Source: Polyangiaceae bacterium
GTDB taxonomy: Bacteria > Myxococcota_A > Polyangia > Polyangiales > Polyangiaceae
Length of the DNA stretch: 64,000 nt
Direction of reading: 5' to 3'
Assembly: GCA_947475525.1 (NCBI GenBank)
Contig: CANJMI010000003.1
Span: forward strand, 62,001 to 126,000
The notes beneath the pieces are model-generated. The model had not been told where the DNA came from and did not search any database. It saw nothing but the letters and a program-made list of their open reading frames with translations. The translations under genes and the position numbers were made by a program. Shown here one piece after another: positions 10,735 to 19,455 of this stretch (position 1 is its first letter; each line of letters starts with the position of its first letter).

Positions 10735-10769
10735 GGCTGGATTCCATTCCGGAGGGAAGGGGGGCGCGT

Positions 10770-10798
10770 ATTAACTACGCAACGGCGTGCTTTGTCAA
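10770..10798 (-). promoter_or_regulatory. Probable sigma-70 promoter of rpmH operon
   Basis: On the minus strand a perfect -35 box TTGACA (plus positions 10793-10798) is followed after 17 nt by GTTAAT (10770-10775), a 4/6 match to the -10 consensus. It sits 36 bp upstream of the rpmH ATG, the position expected for the promoter of the rpmH-rnpA-yidD-yidC-khpB operon. Confidence 0.6.
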
Positions 10799-10855
10799 CC
10801 TACCTTGACACGGATGGGTAACTTTTTGCGGGGTAGGCGCGCTTCGCTCAGGTTA

Positions 10856-12475
10856 TCACGGGCCTCTGTCCGCGCGCAGGTAGAGGTCGAAGTCATCGAT
10901 GCGCCCGCTTCTGCGGTACGCCGTGTCGAGGAGCGTCCGCAGCTCGCCGAAGTTGTGGTCGAGCACGTAGTCGGAGCCGAAGACGTTGTCGGTGACGACC
11001 GGAAAGATGTCGCCGGAAGCGACGACGATCACTTCGGGGCGATTCGCGAAGAGCTCGCACAAGAGCTCTCGCCGGGATGCCTCGGCGGCCCACGCGACGC
11101 GCTGAGGGACGTTGTAGATGTAGCGGCTAGCCGAGCGCACGTTGGCGCGATCGTAGATCACCGGCTCGAAGCCCCAGATGAACGCGGAGCCGCCGGGGGG
11201 CACGTGCTCTTTCAAGAACTCGGCGACCTTACGATTTCCGTGAGCATTGACGTCGGCCACGGTCGCGAGTCCGTCGATTTTCTCCGTGTCGGTCCATCCG
11301 TGCACGAAGAGCCGAAGGCGGTTGCTCGCGCGGGTCCAGAACGTGTCGGATAGGTCTTTGGTCGCCGTTCGCATCGTTGCGCTCAGCACGACGGCGCTTG
11401 TGAAGGTCGCCCAACCGAGTGCACGGCGCTTCGCGGCCCACGCCCACAGTTGGTGCCAACCGAGCGCGGCGAGGATGGCTGTGAACGGCCACACGGCTCC
11501 GTAGTGGTACGGGAAGAATTTACCCTGAAGCGCCACGCCGACGAGTTGCACGGCGATGATCCCGAGGATCATCGTCACGCCGGTTCGTCTCCACGCGGTC
11601 CGCCAGGTCGCGAGCCCGAGGGCGAGGCCGAGGCTGACGATGCTCGAGTAGTTGACGAGCCACTCGGTGAGCGCCTGGTAGAGCATGCCGCGCAGGGTTC
11701 GCTCACGCCAGCTCAGCTCGGTGTAATGCGGGGTAAAGACGAAGAGCGTCTCGTGCAGTGCAGCGAGTGCGCCTCGGGCCCAGAACCACGCGAGGCACAG
11801 GGCTATCGGCAGAACGCCACCGACGAACACGAGGGCGAGAGGTCGCAGGATTTCGCGTAGTGGGCGTCCCGCGCGGCGCACTTCGAGGGCGCTCCAGATC
11901 CCCAGGATCGCGCCTCCTCCGGCCAGCGGTGGCTTCAAGAGTCCCGTGAGCCCGAAGGCTGCTCCGGCCGCGACGTAGCGCCAATTGGCAATGTTTTGAT
12001 TGGTTTTCGCGTCTTCGCGCGGCACGCAGACAAACCAAACGCCGAGGATGGAGAGCATGCCTCCGAAGGTCTCGGGTTGCGCCGTGTGCCAGAACTCGAG
12101 CTGCGCGTGCACGAGCGCAGTCAGGGCCCCCGCGAGCCAACCTATCGTTTTATCGCCCCACCATCGTGAAGCGATCGACACCATCGCTGCGACCATGCCG
12201 AAGAGCCCCGCGACTTCGACAACGCGGATCCCCCAGTCGGCGGAGCCCGAGAGAAGCCGAGCGAAGGCGTAGATGACGAAGATGCCCGGCGGCTTGAAGT
12301 CGAAGGCGTCGCGGTAGGGCATGCCCCCTTCGAGGAGCGTCCGCGCCACCAGGGCGTAGATGCCCTGGTCACGACCGTGGTGGTAGAGCGCGATCTGAAG
12401 CGCACACCCCGCGATGACAGCGGCGAGGGCGATGCGGAGGGCGCGCTCGCGTGGGTGTGGGGCGGAGTCGGTCAT
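10856..12475 (-). CDS. Mannosyltransferase-like (GT39/ArnT-type) membrane protein
   Basis: A polytopic membrane protein of 539 residues with about ten hydrophobic helices, probably a lipid-linked sugar transferase of the GT-C class (ArnT/PMT-like). The first loop after TM1 reads [20 protein letters not shown] then DFKPPG. This matches the D-x-x-Y and KPP signature of family-39 glycosyltransferases, with the catalytic acidic residue in the first outer loop. A soluble C-terminal domain (about the last 150 residues) follows the helices. An open frame continues 48 codons upstream, but ATG at 12475 leaves a sensible cytoplasmic N-terminus before TM1 and avoids overlap with panC. Donor and acceptor are unknown. 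Confidence 0.8.
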   Translation of the reverse strand: MTDSAPHPRERALRIALAAVIAGCALQIALYHHGRDQGIYALVARTLLEGGMPYRDAFDFKPPGIFVIYAFARLLSGSADWGIRVVEVAGLFGMVAAMVSIASRWWGDKTIGWLAGALTALVHAQLEFWHTAQPETFGGMLSILGVWFVCVPREDAKTNQNIANWRYVAAGAAFGLTGLLKPPLAGGGAILGIWSALEVRRAGRPLREILRPLALVFVGGVLPIALCLAWFWARGALAALHETLFVFTPHYTELSWRERTLRGMLYQALTEWLVNYSSIVSLGLALGLATWRTAWRRTGVTMILGIIAVQLVGVALQGKFFPYHYGAVWPFTAILAALGWHQLWAWAAKRRALGWATFTSAVVLSATMRTATKDLSDTFWTRASNRLRLFVHGWTDTEKIDGLATVADVNAHGNRKVAEFLKEHVPPGGSAFIWGFEPVIYDRANVRSASRYIYNVPQRVAWAAEASRRELLCELFANRPEVIVVASGDIFPVVTDNVFGSDYVLDHNFGELRTLLDTAYRRSGRIDDFDLYLRADRGP

Positions 12476-12554
12476 GAAGGTGTCCAGGGCTCGCTCTTTT
12501 ACCCTACTCGCGCGCCGGGATGGAGTTACCGTCCACCGCAATTGGAGCCGACCG

Positions 12555-13427
12555 ATGGACGTTGTCGAGACCCCAACCGAGCTTCGCGCTCTCTGCGAAC
12601 GGGCGAGAGCCGCCGGCAAAAAAGTGGGCTTCGTTCCGACGATGGGGGCGCTGCATGAAGGCCATCTTGCGCTCGTTCACGAGGCGCGGCGCCGCACCGA
12701 GTATGTTGTCGTGTCGATCTTCGTGAACCCGACCCAGTTCGGTCCGCATGAGGATCTTGCGCGGTATCCACGCACCTTCGCGGGAGACTGTGCGCGCTGC
12801 GAACAGGCTGGGGTCGATGCTGTTTTTGCGCCCGTCGCGGAGAGCATGTACCCCCAAGGCGACGAGACCCGCGTGCGCGTCGGCGATACGGCCCGCCATC
12901 TCTGTGGCGCGCATCGACCGGGGCATTTCGAAGGCGTGTGCACGGTCGTCGCGAAGTTGTTCGCGCTCGTGGGTCCGTGCGTCGCCGTGTTCGGTCGAAA
13001 AGATTATCAGCAGTGGCGCGTGCTCGCTCGCATGACGGCCGACTTGCTGCTGCCGGTGGAGGTCGTCGGTGTTCGAACGGTACGGGAGTCTGACGGGCTC
13101 GCGTTGTCCTCGCGCAATCGTTACCTTTCGGTGGAGGATCGGCGTCGCGCGTTGTCGTTGTCGCGCGGGCTCACGCGCGCGGCCCATGCGTTTGCGGCAG
13201 GTGAGCGCCGAGCGGGTGCGCTGAAGCAGGCCGTCATGGATGAGGTTCTCGCGGCGGCGGATTCGCTCGACTACGTCGTTGTCGCCGACCCCGAGAAGGT
13301 GCAGCCCTTCGAGGACGAGGCCTTCGTCGGGGACCGAGCGCTCGTGGCCATCGCGCTTAAACTTGGGACCACGCGTCTGATCGATAACATCGTGCTCGGC
13401 GAGGAGCCGGGATCCAGCCCCGCATGA
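12555..13427 (+). CDS. panC: Pantothenate synthetase
   Basis: PanC condenses pantoate with beta-alanine using ATP, the last step of vitamin B5 synthesis. The 290-residue protein has the ATP-binding [14 protein letters not shown], the HIGH-like element, NPTQFG, the GRKDYQQ motif and the late SSRNRYLS loop. The ATG at 12555 is the first that fits the family; the longer upstream frame has no family similarity. It overlaps the following tmk by 4 bp (ATGA), so the two are translationally coupled. Confidence 0.96.
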   Translation: MDVVETPTELRALCERARAAGKKVGFVPTMGALHEGHLALVHEARRRTEYVVVSIFVNPTQFGPHEDLARYPRTFAGDCARCEQAGVDAVFAPVAESMYPQGDETRVRVGDTARHLCGAHRPGHFEGVCTVVAKLFALVGPCVAVFGRKDYQQWRVLARMTADLLLPVEVVGVRTVRESDGLALSSRNRYLSVEDRRRALSLSRGLTRAAHAFAAGERRAGALKQAVMDEVLAAADSLDYVVVADPEKVQPFEDEAFVGDRALVAIALKLGTTRLIDNIVLGEEPGSSPA

Positions 13428-14077
13428 ACCACCAAGGCAAACTGATTGTCCTCGAGGGCATCGACGGTGCCGGCACCACCACGCAGATCGAGCGCTACGC
13501 GGAGCACCTCCGTCTCGCGAACCGCACCGTTCACGTCACGCGTCAGCCGAGTCCCGGTCCCATAGGGACGATGCTGCGACAGGCGCTCGGTGGGCGGGTC
13601 GCGGTAGGGAGCGAGCATCATTCCGAGATCATGGCGCTCTTGTTCGCGGCCGATCGGCTGGACCACCTCGCGCGCGAGGTTGACCCGTGGCTGCGCGAGG
13701 GCGCGGTCGTGCTGTGCGATCGCTACGATCTATCGAGCATCGCCTATCAAACGGCGACAGCGCCGGCCGAGCTCTTGGCGCGCGTCGATTTCGAAGGTTG
13801 GGTGCGTTCGCTCAATCGATTCGCACGACGCCCCGATCTCACCGTAGTCGTCGACGTGACGCCCGAGCTCGCGGAGGGGCGACGCGCCAGTCGCGCTGGC
13901 AAGCCGGACATCTACGAGTACAGCGACCTGCAGTCGCGACTCGCGGCGCTTTATCGCGAGGCCGAGCGTTTGTGTCCCGGTGACGCCATCGTGCACGTTG
14001 ACGGCGACCCTTCGCTCGATGAGGTCAGCGCCCGCATCCGTGGCATTCTCGACCCCATGGTGCTCGGCGTGCGCTGA
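13424..14077 (+). CDS. tmk: Thymidylate kinase
   Basis: dTMP kinase, which phosphorylates dTMP to dTDP. The 217-residue protein has [11 protein letters not shown] at the N-terminus, the [11 protein letters not shown] motif (the classic DRY plus SS-x-AYQ) and a lid-like [13 protein letters not shown]. The P-loop reads GIDGAGTTT: the usual Walker A lysine is Thr18. Either ATP binding is rearranged or catalysis depends on lid residues. All other motifs are intact, so it is unlikely to be a pseudogene. It is coupled to panC by a 4-bp overlap. Confidence 0.92.
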   Translation: MNHQGKLIVLEGIDGAGTTTQIERYAEHLRLANRTVHVTRQPSPGPIGTMLRQALGGRVAVGSEHHSEIMALLFAADRLDHLAREVDPWLREGAVVLCDRYDLSSIAYQTATAPAELLARVDFEGWVRSLNRFARRPDLTVVVDVTPELAEGRRASRAGKPDIYEYSDLQSRLAALYREAERLCPGDAIVHVDGDPSLDEVSARIRGILDPMVLGVR

Positions 14078-14102
14078 CCCCGGTTTTCGGGCCTCGCGGC
14101 CG

Positions 14103-15575
14103 TTAGTTGCAAGCGGCGGAAGCGATCAAAACGTCATCGACGTTCCATTGCGACGTATCGTACGAGCCGGACGAGCCTACCTTGAATCCGAAGCGGACGC
14201 GCAGCGCGGCGTTCTTGTACTGGGTCACATCGAAGCTCACCTTCGTCCACACCGCGTCTTGCACGCCGGGTGATGAGCCGCTGCTCCAGAGGTTGACCCA
14301 CTTCGTGCCGTCATACACCTCGACCGCATTCTGCATGTACGGCGTGTAGTCGCTGTTCAACCAACGGCGGAACTCGAAGTACACGCTCGGGGCCGCGGCG
14401 GTATCGACAATCGGGCTCGTGAGCCACATGAAACCGTGGAGGAAGGTTGCAGCATTGCCGCCGATCACGACGCCGGCGACGCCATTGTTCTGGTTTGCCG
14501 CGGTGTAGTCGATCGCGGGATCCGAATTGCCGTACTCCTCGCCCGACGATTCTTTCGCAGCTCCGATTTCCCACTCCGAGTCGAGCGTCCATCCCGCGGC
14601 GTTGCTCGCAAATTCTTCGAACAAATACACGTCGATCGTCGACGTCCCGCCCTTGCAGGCGCCGCTCGTGCAGAGCGTGCCGGTCGTGCAGCCGAGGCCG
14701 TCATCGCACGCTTGCGCTTCGTTGGCGGCGACGGCCACGCATTTTCCGTTCATGTCGCACGTGCCGTTGTTGCAACTGTCCGTTGCCTCGGCGCAGCTCT
14801 GACCGGGTAAGAGCGGGTCCGCCTGGCACTTGCCCGTCATCGCGTTGCAGCTGCCTTCGAAGCAGCCTTTGCTGAGCGCCGAACAATCTTTCGGTTTGTT
14901 GCCGATGCAGACGCCGGCCTTGCACGTTTTCTCTACCGTGCACAAATCTTTGGGGTCGACGCAGCCGAAGTTGTCATTGCCGGGCTTTGGCTCGCAGATG
15001 CCGTTGTCGGGGTTGCAGACGCCGATGTGGCAGTCATCCGCCGGGAAGAAGGAGTCGCAGTCGTTGTTCGTGCCTTTGCATGTCCCGAAGCTGCACTTCC
15101 CGTTGATCTCGCACTTGTTGTCGGGTGCGCAAAAGCCGCCGTTGGAGGTCGGCGCGGCGTAACACGTCTTGCTCGCCTCTTCGCACAGGACCTGATTGCA
15201 CTCGGGCGCGTCCGTCGCGCAGGTGTTGGGTGGGCCGGCCTTGCACGTGCCGGCGACGCACGTGTCTTTCGCTGTGCAGAAGAGGCCGTCTTCGCAGCCG
15301 GCACCGTCCTCGGCTACGCGAACTTCGCAGGAGCGGGTGCTCTCGTTGCACGACGCGACCTGGCATGCGGGCGTTTGAATCAAGCCGCAATCCGTGCCGC
15401 AAGGCCCGAGGTCTGCTCCGCCGCCGCCACCTGTTCCGCCCACCGATGAATCCGAAGGAAGGCCGCCACCGCCGCTCGTGTCAGCGGTCTCGGTGTTGCC
15501 CTTCGCGCAGCTCGCGAACGCGGCGGCGATGAAGGCGGCTAGGGCGAATGACTCGAGGAGGTGTGAAGGTTTCAT
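14103..15575 (-). CDS. Cys-rich multi-repeat lipoprotein
   Basis: A 490-residue exported lipoprotein. ATG at 15575 gives a signal peptide ending in the lipobox FASC (Cys about 23). A short Gly/Ser linker follows. Residues about 55-330 hold many cysteines in irregular six- to eight-residue repeats of the kind C-x-DG-x-x-C-x-x-G-x-C, as in other myxobacterial cell-surface proteins. The last ~170 residues form a cysteine-poor beta-rich domain with FMWLTSPIVDTA and QWNVDDVLIAS, resembling MAM/jelly-roll adhesion domains. Probably an outer-membrane surface protein. It is convergent with tmk, only 25 bp away. Confidence 0.75.
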   Translation of the reverse strand: MKPSHLLESFALAAFIAAAFASCAKGNTETADTSGGGGLPSDSSVGGTGGGGGADLGPCGTDCGLIQTPACQVASCNESTRSCEVRVAEDGAGCEDGLFCTAKDTCVAGTCKAGPPNTCATDAPECNQVLCEEASKTCYAAPTSNGGFCAPDNKCEINGKCSFGTCKGTNNDCDSFFPADDCHIGVCNPDNGICEPKPGNDNFGCVDPKDLCTVEKTCKAGVCIGNKPKDCSALSKGCFEGSCNAMTGKCQADPLLPGQSCAEATDSCNNGTCDMNGKCVAVAANEAQACDDGLGCTTGTLCTSGACKGGTSTIDVYLFEEFASNAAGWTLDSEWEIGAAKESSGEEYGNSDPAIDYTAANQNNGVAGVVIGGNAATFLHGFMWLTSPIVDTAAAPSVYFEFRRWLNSDYTPYMQNAVEVYDGTKWVNLWSSGSSPGVQDAVWTKVSFDVTQYKNAALRVRFGFKVGSSGSYDTSQWNVDDVLIASAACN

Positions 15576-15628
15576 GGCAAAAACGCGAGGTAAGTGAAGG
15601 TAAGTATCATACCATGTGGTGGCGGACA

Positions 15629-17857
15629 TCACTTTGAAAGCGACGTGGCGCGCCCGGGCGCGGCGATTTCGAGACCGACGAGCGTGACCTCGTTCGGTTC
15701 GAGCGACGGGCTTTCATCGACTCCAGCGCGGTAGAATATCGCGGCGTTCTGGCGTCCGCGATCGCTCGATACAATGCGCCGGCAGCCCGCTGCCAATAGC
15801 TCGTCCACGATCGCCTCGGGGCTGTCCATGCGCGCTTCTGCGTAAAGCAAAAGGCCGACTTTTGGCATGCACATCGCCGAGCGGGGCCGGGGTGCGCCAA
15901 GTTCACGTGCTTCGCTGCGCAGGACGCCCGCTTCGGCGAAAAGAACCAGCTCGGCGGCGTCGCCCGCGGTCGTGAGGTCGTCGACACTAAGGGCAAGCGT
16001 GAGGGAACGCGGATGCGAGAAACTCCCCGTCGGAGAGTGTGGAGCGGTGGCCCGCGGTGGCGTGAGCAGGACACTGTGATCGATCCGGAAGGGCAGGACG
16101 ACCGCGCCGTCGATCGCGAGACCTCGGGCGGCGTTGGTGTCGCTCGCGCCGAGCCCGATCGCGATGAGCATTCGAGCCCGGTCCGCATCTTCGAGGGCAT
16201 CCTCGCAGGTGTGGCCGCGCCCTTCCGAGGTACCGGGGAGAATGCGCCACTCGAAGCGGGTGACGTCGATTGCGAAAAAGTCGATTGTCCCGTCTTTTCG
16301 CTCGCGCTTGGCTCGGTGGATCGCCGGAAGCCAGCTCGGCTCCGGCACCTTGCCGTCGGCGTGATCAAAGGTCGGCGCGGTGCCGAGGACCGGAGTCGAG
16401 TCGCGCCGCGTGAGGTAAAAAAACGCATCGTCGGAGGGCGGCGCGTTCGCGAGAGCCGCAGCGTCGGTCACGATTGGCTGTGCGCTTGCTTCAAAGAGGA
16501 CGAGGTCGGCGCAGCGGGCGCCAAGTGCTGCCGTGAAGTCCTCGGCGGTGCTCGTGGTGGAGGCGAAGAGCAATTGATCTTCGGCCGTGCGGCAGAGGGC
16601 CGCGAGTCTTCCCTGCGCGCCTGGCGAGGGTTTGCTTTGGGCGAGCGAATCCACCCTGAGCGTGAGGAGTGCCGTGGCCGCGCTACCGAAGAAAATGTCG
16701 CCGGATTCGTCGATCACAATCGTTGGTTTTTCGCTTGGCGGAACGAGGGTGCGTCCGCTCTCGACGAAGCCTCCGGGGTTCGCTGTGAACGGTCGCGCAC
16801 CGAGTCGCGCGACGACCGTGTCCACGTGGCGTTCGGCAATCATTCCATTCGCCCCCGGACCGTTCGCGGCCCGCGGATGGCGTCGTCCGCCGCGCAGGTG
16901 GAGGTCGAGTTGGCGCGTGTCGATCGTCGCAACCTCGAGCGTGGCTCCCGCGGGCGTGCGGAGGCTTGTCGTCTCCAGCGCAGGTGTTCCGCCGGCGCGG
17001 CCTGCGATGCGATGACTCTGTGCGGGTGCGCTTGGCGCGGCTTCGGTGGGTCGAAAAAAGGCGCGTGGAGCCGCTGGGATTGTCCAGGCGGTCGCCTCGA
17101 ACGCCGCGCCGCTCGAGGTCACCAGGTTGGCCTTAGCGAGCTCGTAGCGGGCGACGCCTTGCTCGGTGCGGAGCTCCAACGCGCCGTCGAACCACTGAAG
17201 TTCGGCCTCGCGCGGCGGGTTGCCGAACGCTACGACGTGCCGCACAAACGAGTCGTCATCGGTCGCGCTAAACCGCCGAAAAATCCCCGCAAAAATCTCG
17301 CGAACCTTGGTGCATCCCGCGCATTGCTGTGTGAGTTCGAGCACCGTTGCGCCCGTCACTTTTTGGTTATGGCGCGACACGAATGCCACTTTTTCCCCGT
17401 AAATGATGGGTGAAGTCTCGTCGGCGAGTGGGGTGCGACTCAAATTCTCGACGTCGCTTATGCCGAGGGCCCGCCCCTCCCGGCTCGTGCGAACGCTCGC
17501 CCGAAAGACGTCAACTTGAGGCCCACCGGAACCTTGAATCCGCGCGCCAAATACGACGTTTCGTCCCCACGTCGCGTCGATGACGAAACCGCGCGACGGC
17601 TCCCAAACGAAGCCGTCTTCGAGGACCGTACCGGACACCGCATCGCCGAGGAGGCGCGCAATGCCGCTCGTGCCGGCAGCTTCTCGCTCGCCGAGGAAGG
17701 CGCGTCCAGTGAGGGCGCCGACCGCGATTCCGATGCCCAGCGCGAGCCGTTCGCGGGCCGAGCTCCATCGCGGCCTTCGTGGCGTCGGGCGGGCCGGCGC
17801 AATTGACGCGTTTTCCCGGTCGGTTTCAGGGACCTCCGACACGACGCAACCGTACAT
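15629..17857 (-). CDS. Membrane-anchored exported protein, possible phosphodiester-glycosidase fold
   Basis: A 742-residue protein. The basic N-terminus is followed by one hydrophobic segment (about residues 36-55, LALGIGIAVGALTG), a signal anchor, and then a large extracytoplasmic region. The stretch FTANPGGFVESGRTLVPPSE followed by TIVIDESGDIFFG loosely resembles the NGGFF...G-x-V core of phosphodiester glycosidase/DUF2233 proteins; this is a weak, by-eye match. ATG at 17857 is chosen because an upstream extension would run into the divergent uppS. The gap to uppS is 42 bp, so the promoters overlap. Function otherwise unknown. Confidence 0.65.
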   Translation of the reverse strand: MYGCVVSEVPETDRENASIAPARPTPRRPRWSSARERLALGIGIAVGALTGRAFLGEREAAGTSGIARLLGDAVSGTVLEDGFVWEPSRGFVIDATWGRNVVFGARIQGSGGPQVDVFRASVRTSREGRALGISDVENLSRTPLADETSPIIYGEKVAFVSRHNQKVTGATVLELTQQCAGCTKVREIFAGIFRRFSATDDDSFVRHVVAFGNPPREAELQWFDGALELRTEQGVARYELAKANLVTSSGAAFEATAWTIPAAPRAFFRPTEAAPSAPAQSHRIAGRAGGTPALETTSLRTPAGATLEVATIDTRQLDLHLRGGRRHPRAANGPGANGMIAERHVDTVVARLGARPFTANPGGFVESGRTLVPPSEKPTIVIDESGDIFFGSAATALLTLRVDSLAQSKPSPGAQGRLAALCRTAEDQLLFASTTSTAEDFTAALGARCADLVLFEASAQPIVTDAAALANAPPSDDAFFYLTRRDSTPVLGTAPTFDHADGKVPEPSWLPAIHRAKRERKDGTIDFFAIDVTRFEWRILPGTSEGRGHTCEDALEDADRARMLIAIGLGASDTNAARGLAIDGAVVLPFRIDHSVLLTPPRATAPHSPTGSFSHPRSLTLALSVDDLTTAGDAAELVLFAEAGVLRSEARELGAPRPRSAMCMPKVGLLLYAEARMDSPEAIVDELLAAGCRRIVSSDRGRQNAAIFYRAGVDESPSLEPNEVTLVGLEIAAPGRATSLSK

Positions 17858-17899
17858 TGATCTGGAGGCCCGTCTCGTGACTAAATCGCGCCTTCGCCC

Positions 17900-18622
17900 A
17901 TGACACTCATCGACGCCCGCAACATGCCTCGCCACGTCGGAATCATCATGGACGGCAATGGCCGCTGGGCCTCGCAACGCGACGAGCCTCGCAGCGAGGG
18001 GCATCGCGCAGGTAGCCGCGCGGTTCGACGGATCGTCCGCCTCGCGCGCCGGATCGGTATCGAAGCGCTGACGCTTTACGCGTTCAGCTTCCAGAATTGG
18101 GCGCGGCCTGAAGATGAAGTCTCGGCGTTGATGGTGCTCTTGCAGGAATATTTGCTGAGCGAGCGCGAGGACATCCTCGGCAACGGGATCCGACTCGCCG
18201 CCGTAGGCGAGCTCGACCAGCTTCCGCCCGAGGTCCGTGGCGTGCTGGAGCCGCTGTGCCGTGAGTCGCAGCCGAACGATCGCATGACGCTGACGCTCGC
18301 GCTCTCCTATGGCGGCCAGGAGGAAATTGCGTCGGCTGCGCGTGCGCTTGCGAAGGACTACGCCGAAGGGCGCATCGCGTTAGCGGACATCGATGCGAAG
18401 GCGTTAGGCGAACGTATTCCGAGTCAGCGCGTAGGCGAGCCCGACCTCATCATCCGCACTGGAGGCGAGACGCGGCTCTCCAACTTCTTGCTTTTCGGTA
18501 GCGCCTATGCGGAACTTTTTTTCAGCGACCGGCTCTGGCCGGAGTTCTCCGACGAGGACTTCTTCACCGCGATCGCAAGCTACCAACGGCGGCAACGGCG
18601 CTTTGGCCAAGTCGTCAGCTGA
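17900..18622 (+). CDS. uppS: Undecaprenyl diphosphate synthase
   Basis: A 240-residue cis-prenyltransferase that builds the C55 lipid carrier for peptidoglycan and other glycans. It has the N-terminal GIIMDGNGRWA with catalytic Asp18, the YAFSFQNWARP loop, and the C-terminal RTGGETRLSNFLLF and AYAELFF motifs. It starts with ATG and is followed 11 bp later by cdsA, the usual uppS-cdsA pair. Confidence 0.97.
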   Translation: MTLIDARNMPRHVGIIMDGNGRWASQRDEPRSEGHRAGSRAVRRIVRLARRIGIEALTLYAFSFQNWARPEDEVSALMVLLQEYLLSEREDILGNGIRLAAVGELDQLPPEVRGVLEPLCRESQPNDRMTLTLALSYGGQEEIASAARALAKDYAEGRIALADIDAKALGERIPSQRVGEPDLIIRTGGETRLSNFLLFGSAYAELFFSDRLWPEFSDEDFFTAIASYQRRQRRFGQVVS

Positions 18623-18633
18623 ATCAAAATCGA

Positions 18634-19455
18634 ATGGCTGCTTCCAACTTGACCCTCCGCGTGGCGACGGCTGTCGTCATGCTTCCGATTCTCTTCGCGC
18701 TGCTCTTTCTGGGCCAGCCTTGGTGGTGGCTCGTCTTCCTCCTCGTTGCGGCCTGCCTTCCGAGCGCCGTGGAGCTCTACGGCATGGCGTACCCGGGCGA
18801 CCGCGTGGCTCAGGGGGTGGGTGCGCTCTCGATCGCGGCCGTCACCGTGGCCGTTTATGTCGCGCCCGAGCATCCCGCGGTGCTGCTCGCGACCGTCGGG
18901 CTTCTGCCGTGCGTCGCCATCGTCCTCGCGCTCTCGCGGCTGCGCGATCTTCAGCCCGCCGCGGTGCAGCTGATGACGGGTGTGTTCGGTCCGCTCTGGA
19001 TTGGCGGTGGCGTCGGAGCGGTCGCGCTTTTGCGCAAGCTCGGCGCGGCTGAGGGTGCCGGTCTCGCATTGCTCCCGCTCGTGCTCGCGTGGGCGGGGGA
19101 TACGGGTGGGTACTTCGCTGGACGCGCCTTCGGCAAGCACAAGCTCTACGAAAAGGTCAGCCCCAAGAAGACGGTCGAGGGCGCGATCGGTGGCGTCGCG
19201 TCGGTGGTCGTGTTTGCGCTCGGCGCGCGGGCGCTCGTCGTGCAGTCGCTGTCGATTCGCGACACCGTCGTCCTCGCAGTGTTTGGCGGTGTGCTCGGGA
19301 TCCTGGGCGATCTCGGCGAATCGCTCATCAAACGGTCGATGGGCGTCAAAGATTCGGGGGGCATCGTGCCCGGACACGGGGGAATGCTTGACCGGATCGA
19401 CGCCGTGCTTGTCACGGCGCCGCTGACGCTCGCTTACTGGCTAGCCCTTCACTGA
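18634..19455 (+). CDS. cdsA: Phosphatidate cytidylyltransferase
   Basis: CDP-diacylglycerol synthase of the inner membrane, which makes the precursor of acidic and zwitterionic phospholipids. The 273-residue polytopic protein ends with the family signature SLIKRSMGVKDSGGIVPGHG followed by GMLDRIDA. WAGDTGGYFAGRAFGKHK and SPKKTVEGAIGG are also present. It is co-transcribed with uppS. Its last 15 bp overlap the convergent GDH gene end. Confidence 0.96.
   Translation: MAASNLTLRVATAVVMLPILFALLFLGQPWWWLVFLLVAACLPSAVELYGMAYPGDRVAQGVGALSIAAVTVAVYVAPEHPAVLLATVGLLPCVAIVLALSRLRDLQPAAVQLMTGVFGPLWIGGGVGAVALLRKLGAAEGAGLALLPLVLAWAGDTGGYFAGRAFGKHKLYEKVSPKKTVEGAIGGVASVVVFALGARALVVQSLSIRDTVVLAVFGGVLGILGDLGESLIKRSMGVKDSGGIVPGHGGMLDRIDAVLVTAPLTLAYWLALH

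Noticed and set aside
10585-12475. Chromosomal origin expected near rpmH
   Set aside because: rpmH-rnpA often neighbour dnaA, but no dnaA gene or DnaA-box cluster is seen; a mannosyltransferase-like gene lies upstream instead.
16013-17413. Long plus-strand frame of 466 codons
   Set aside because: Antisense to the 15629-17857 gene; composition is Arg/Gly-rich with no domain or start signals.
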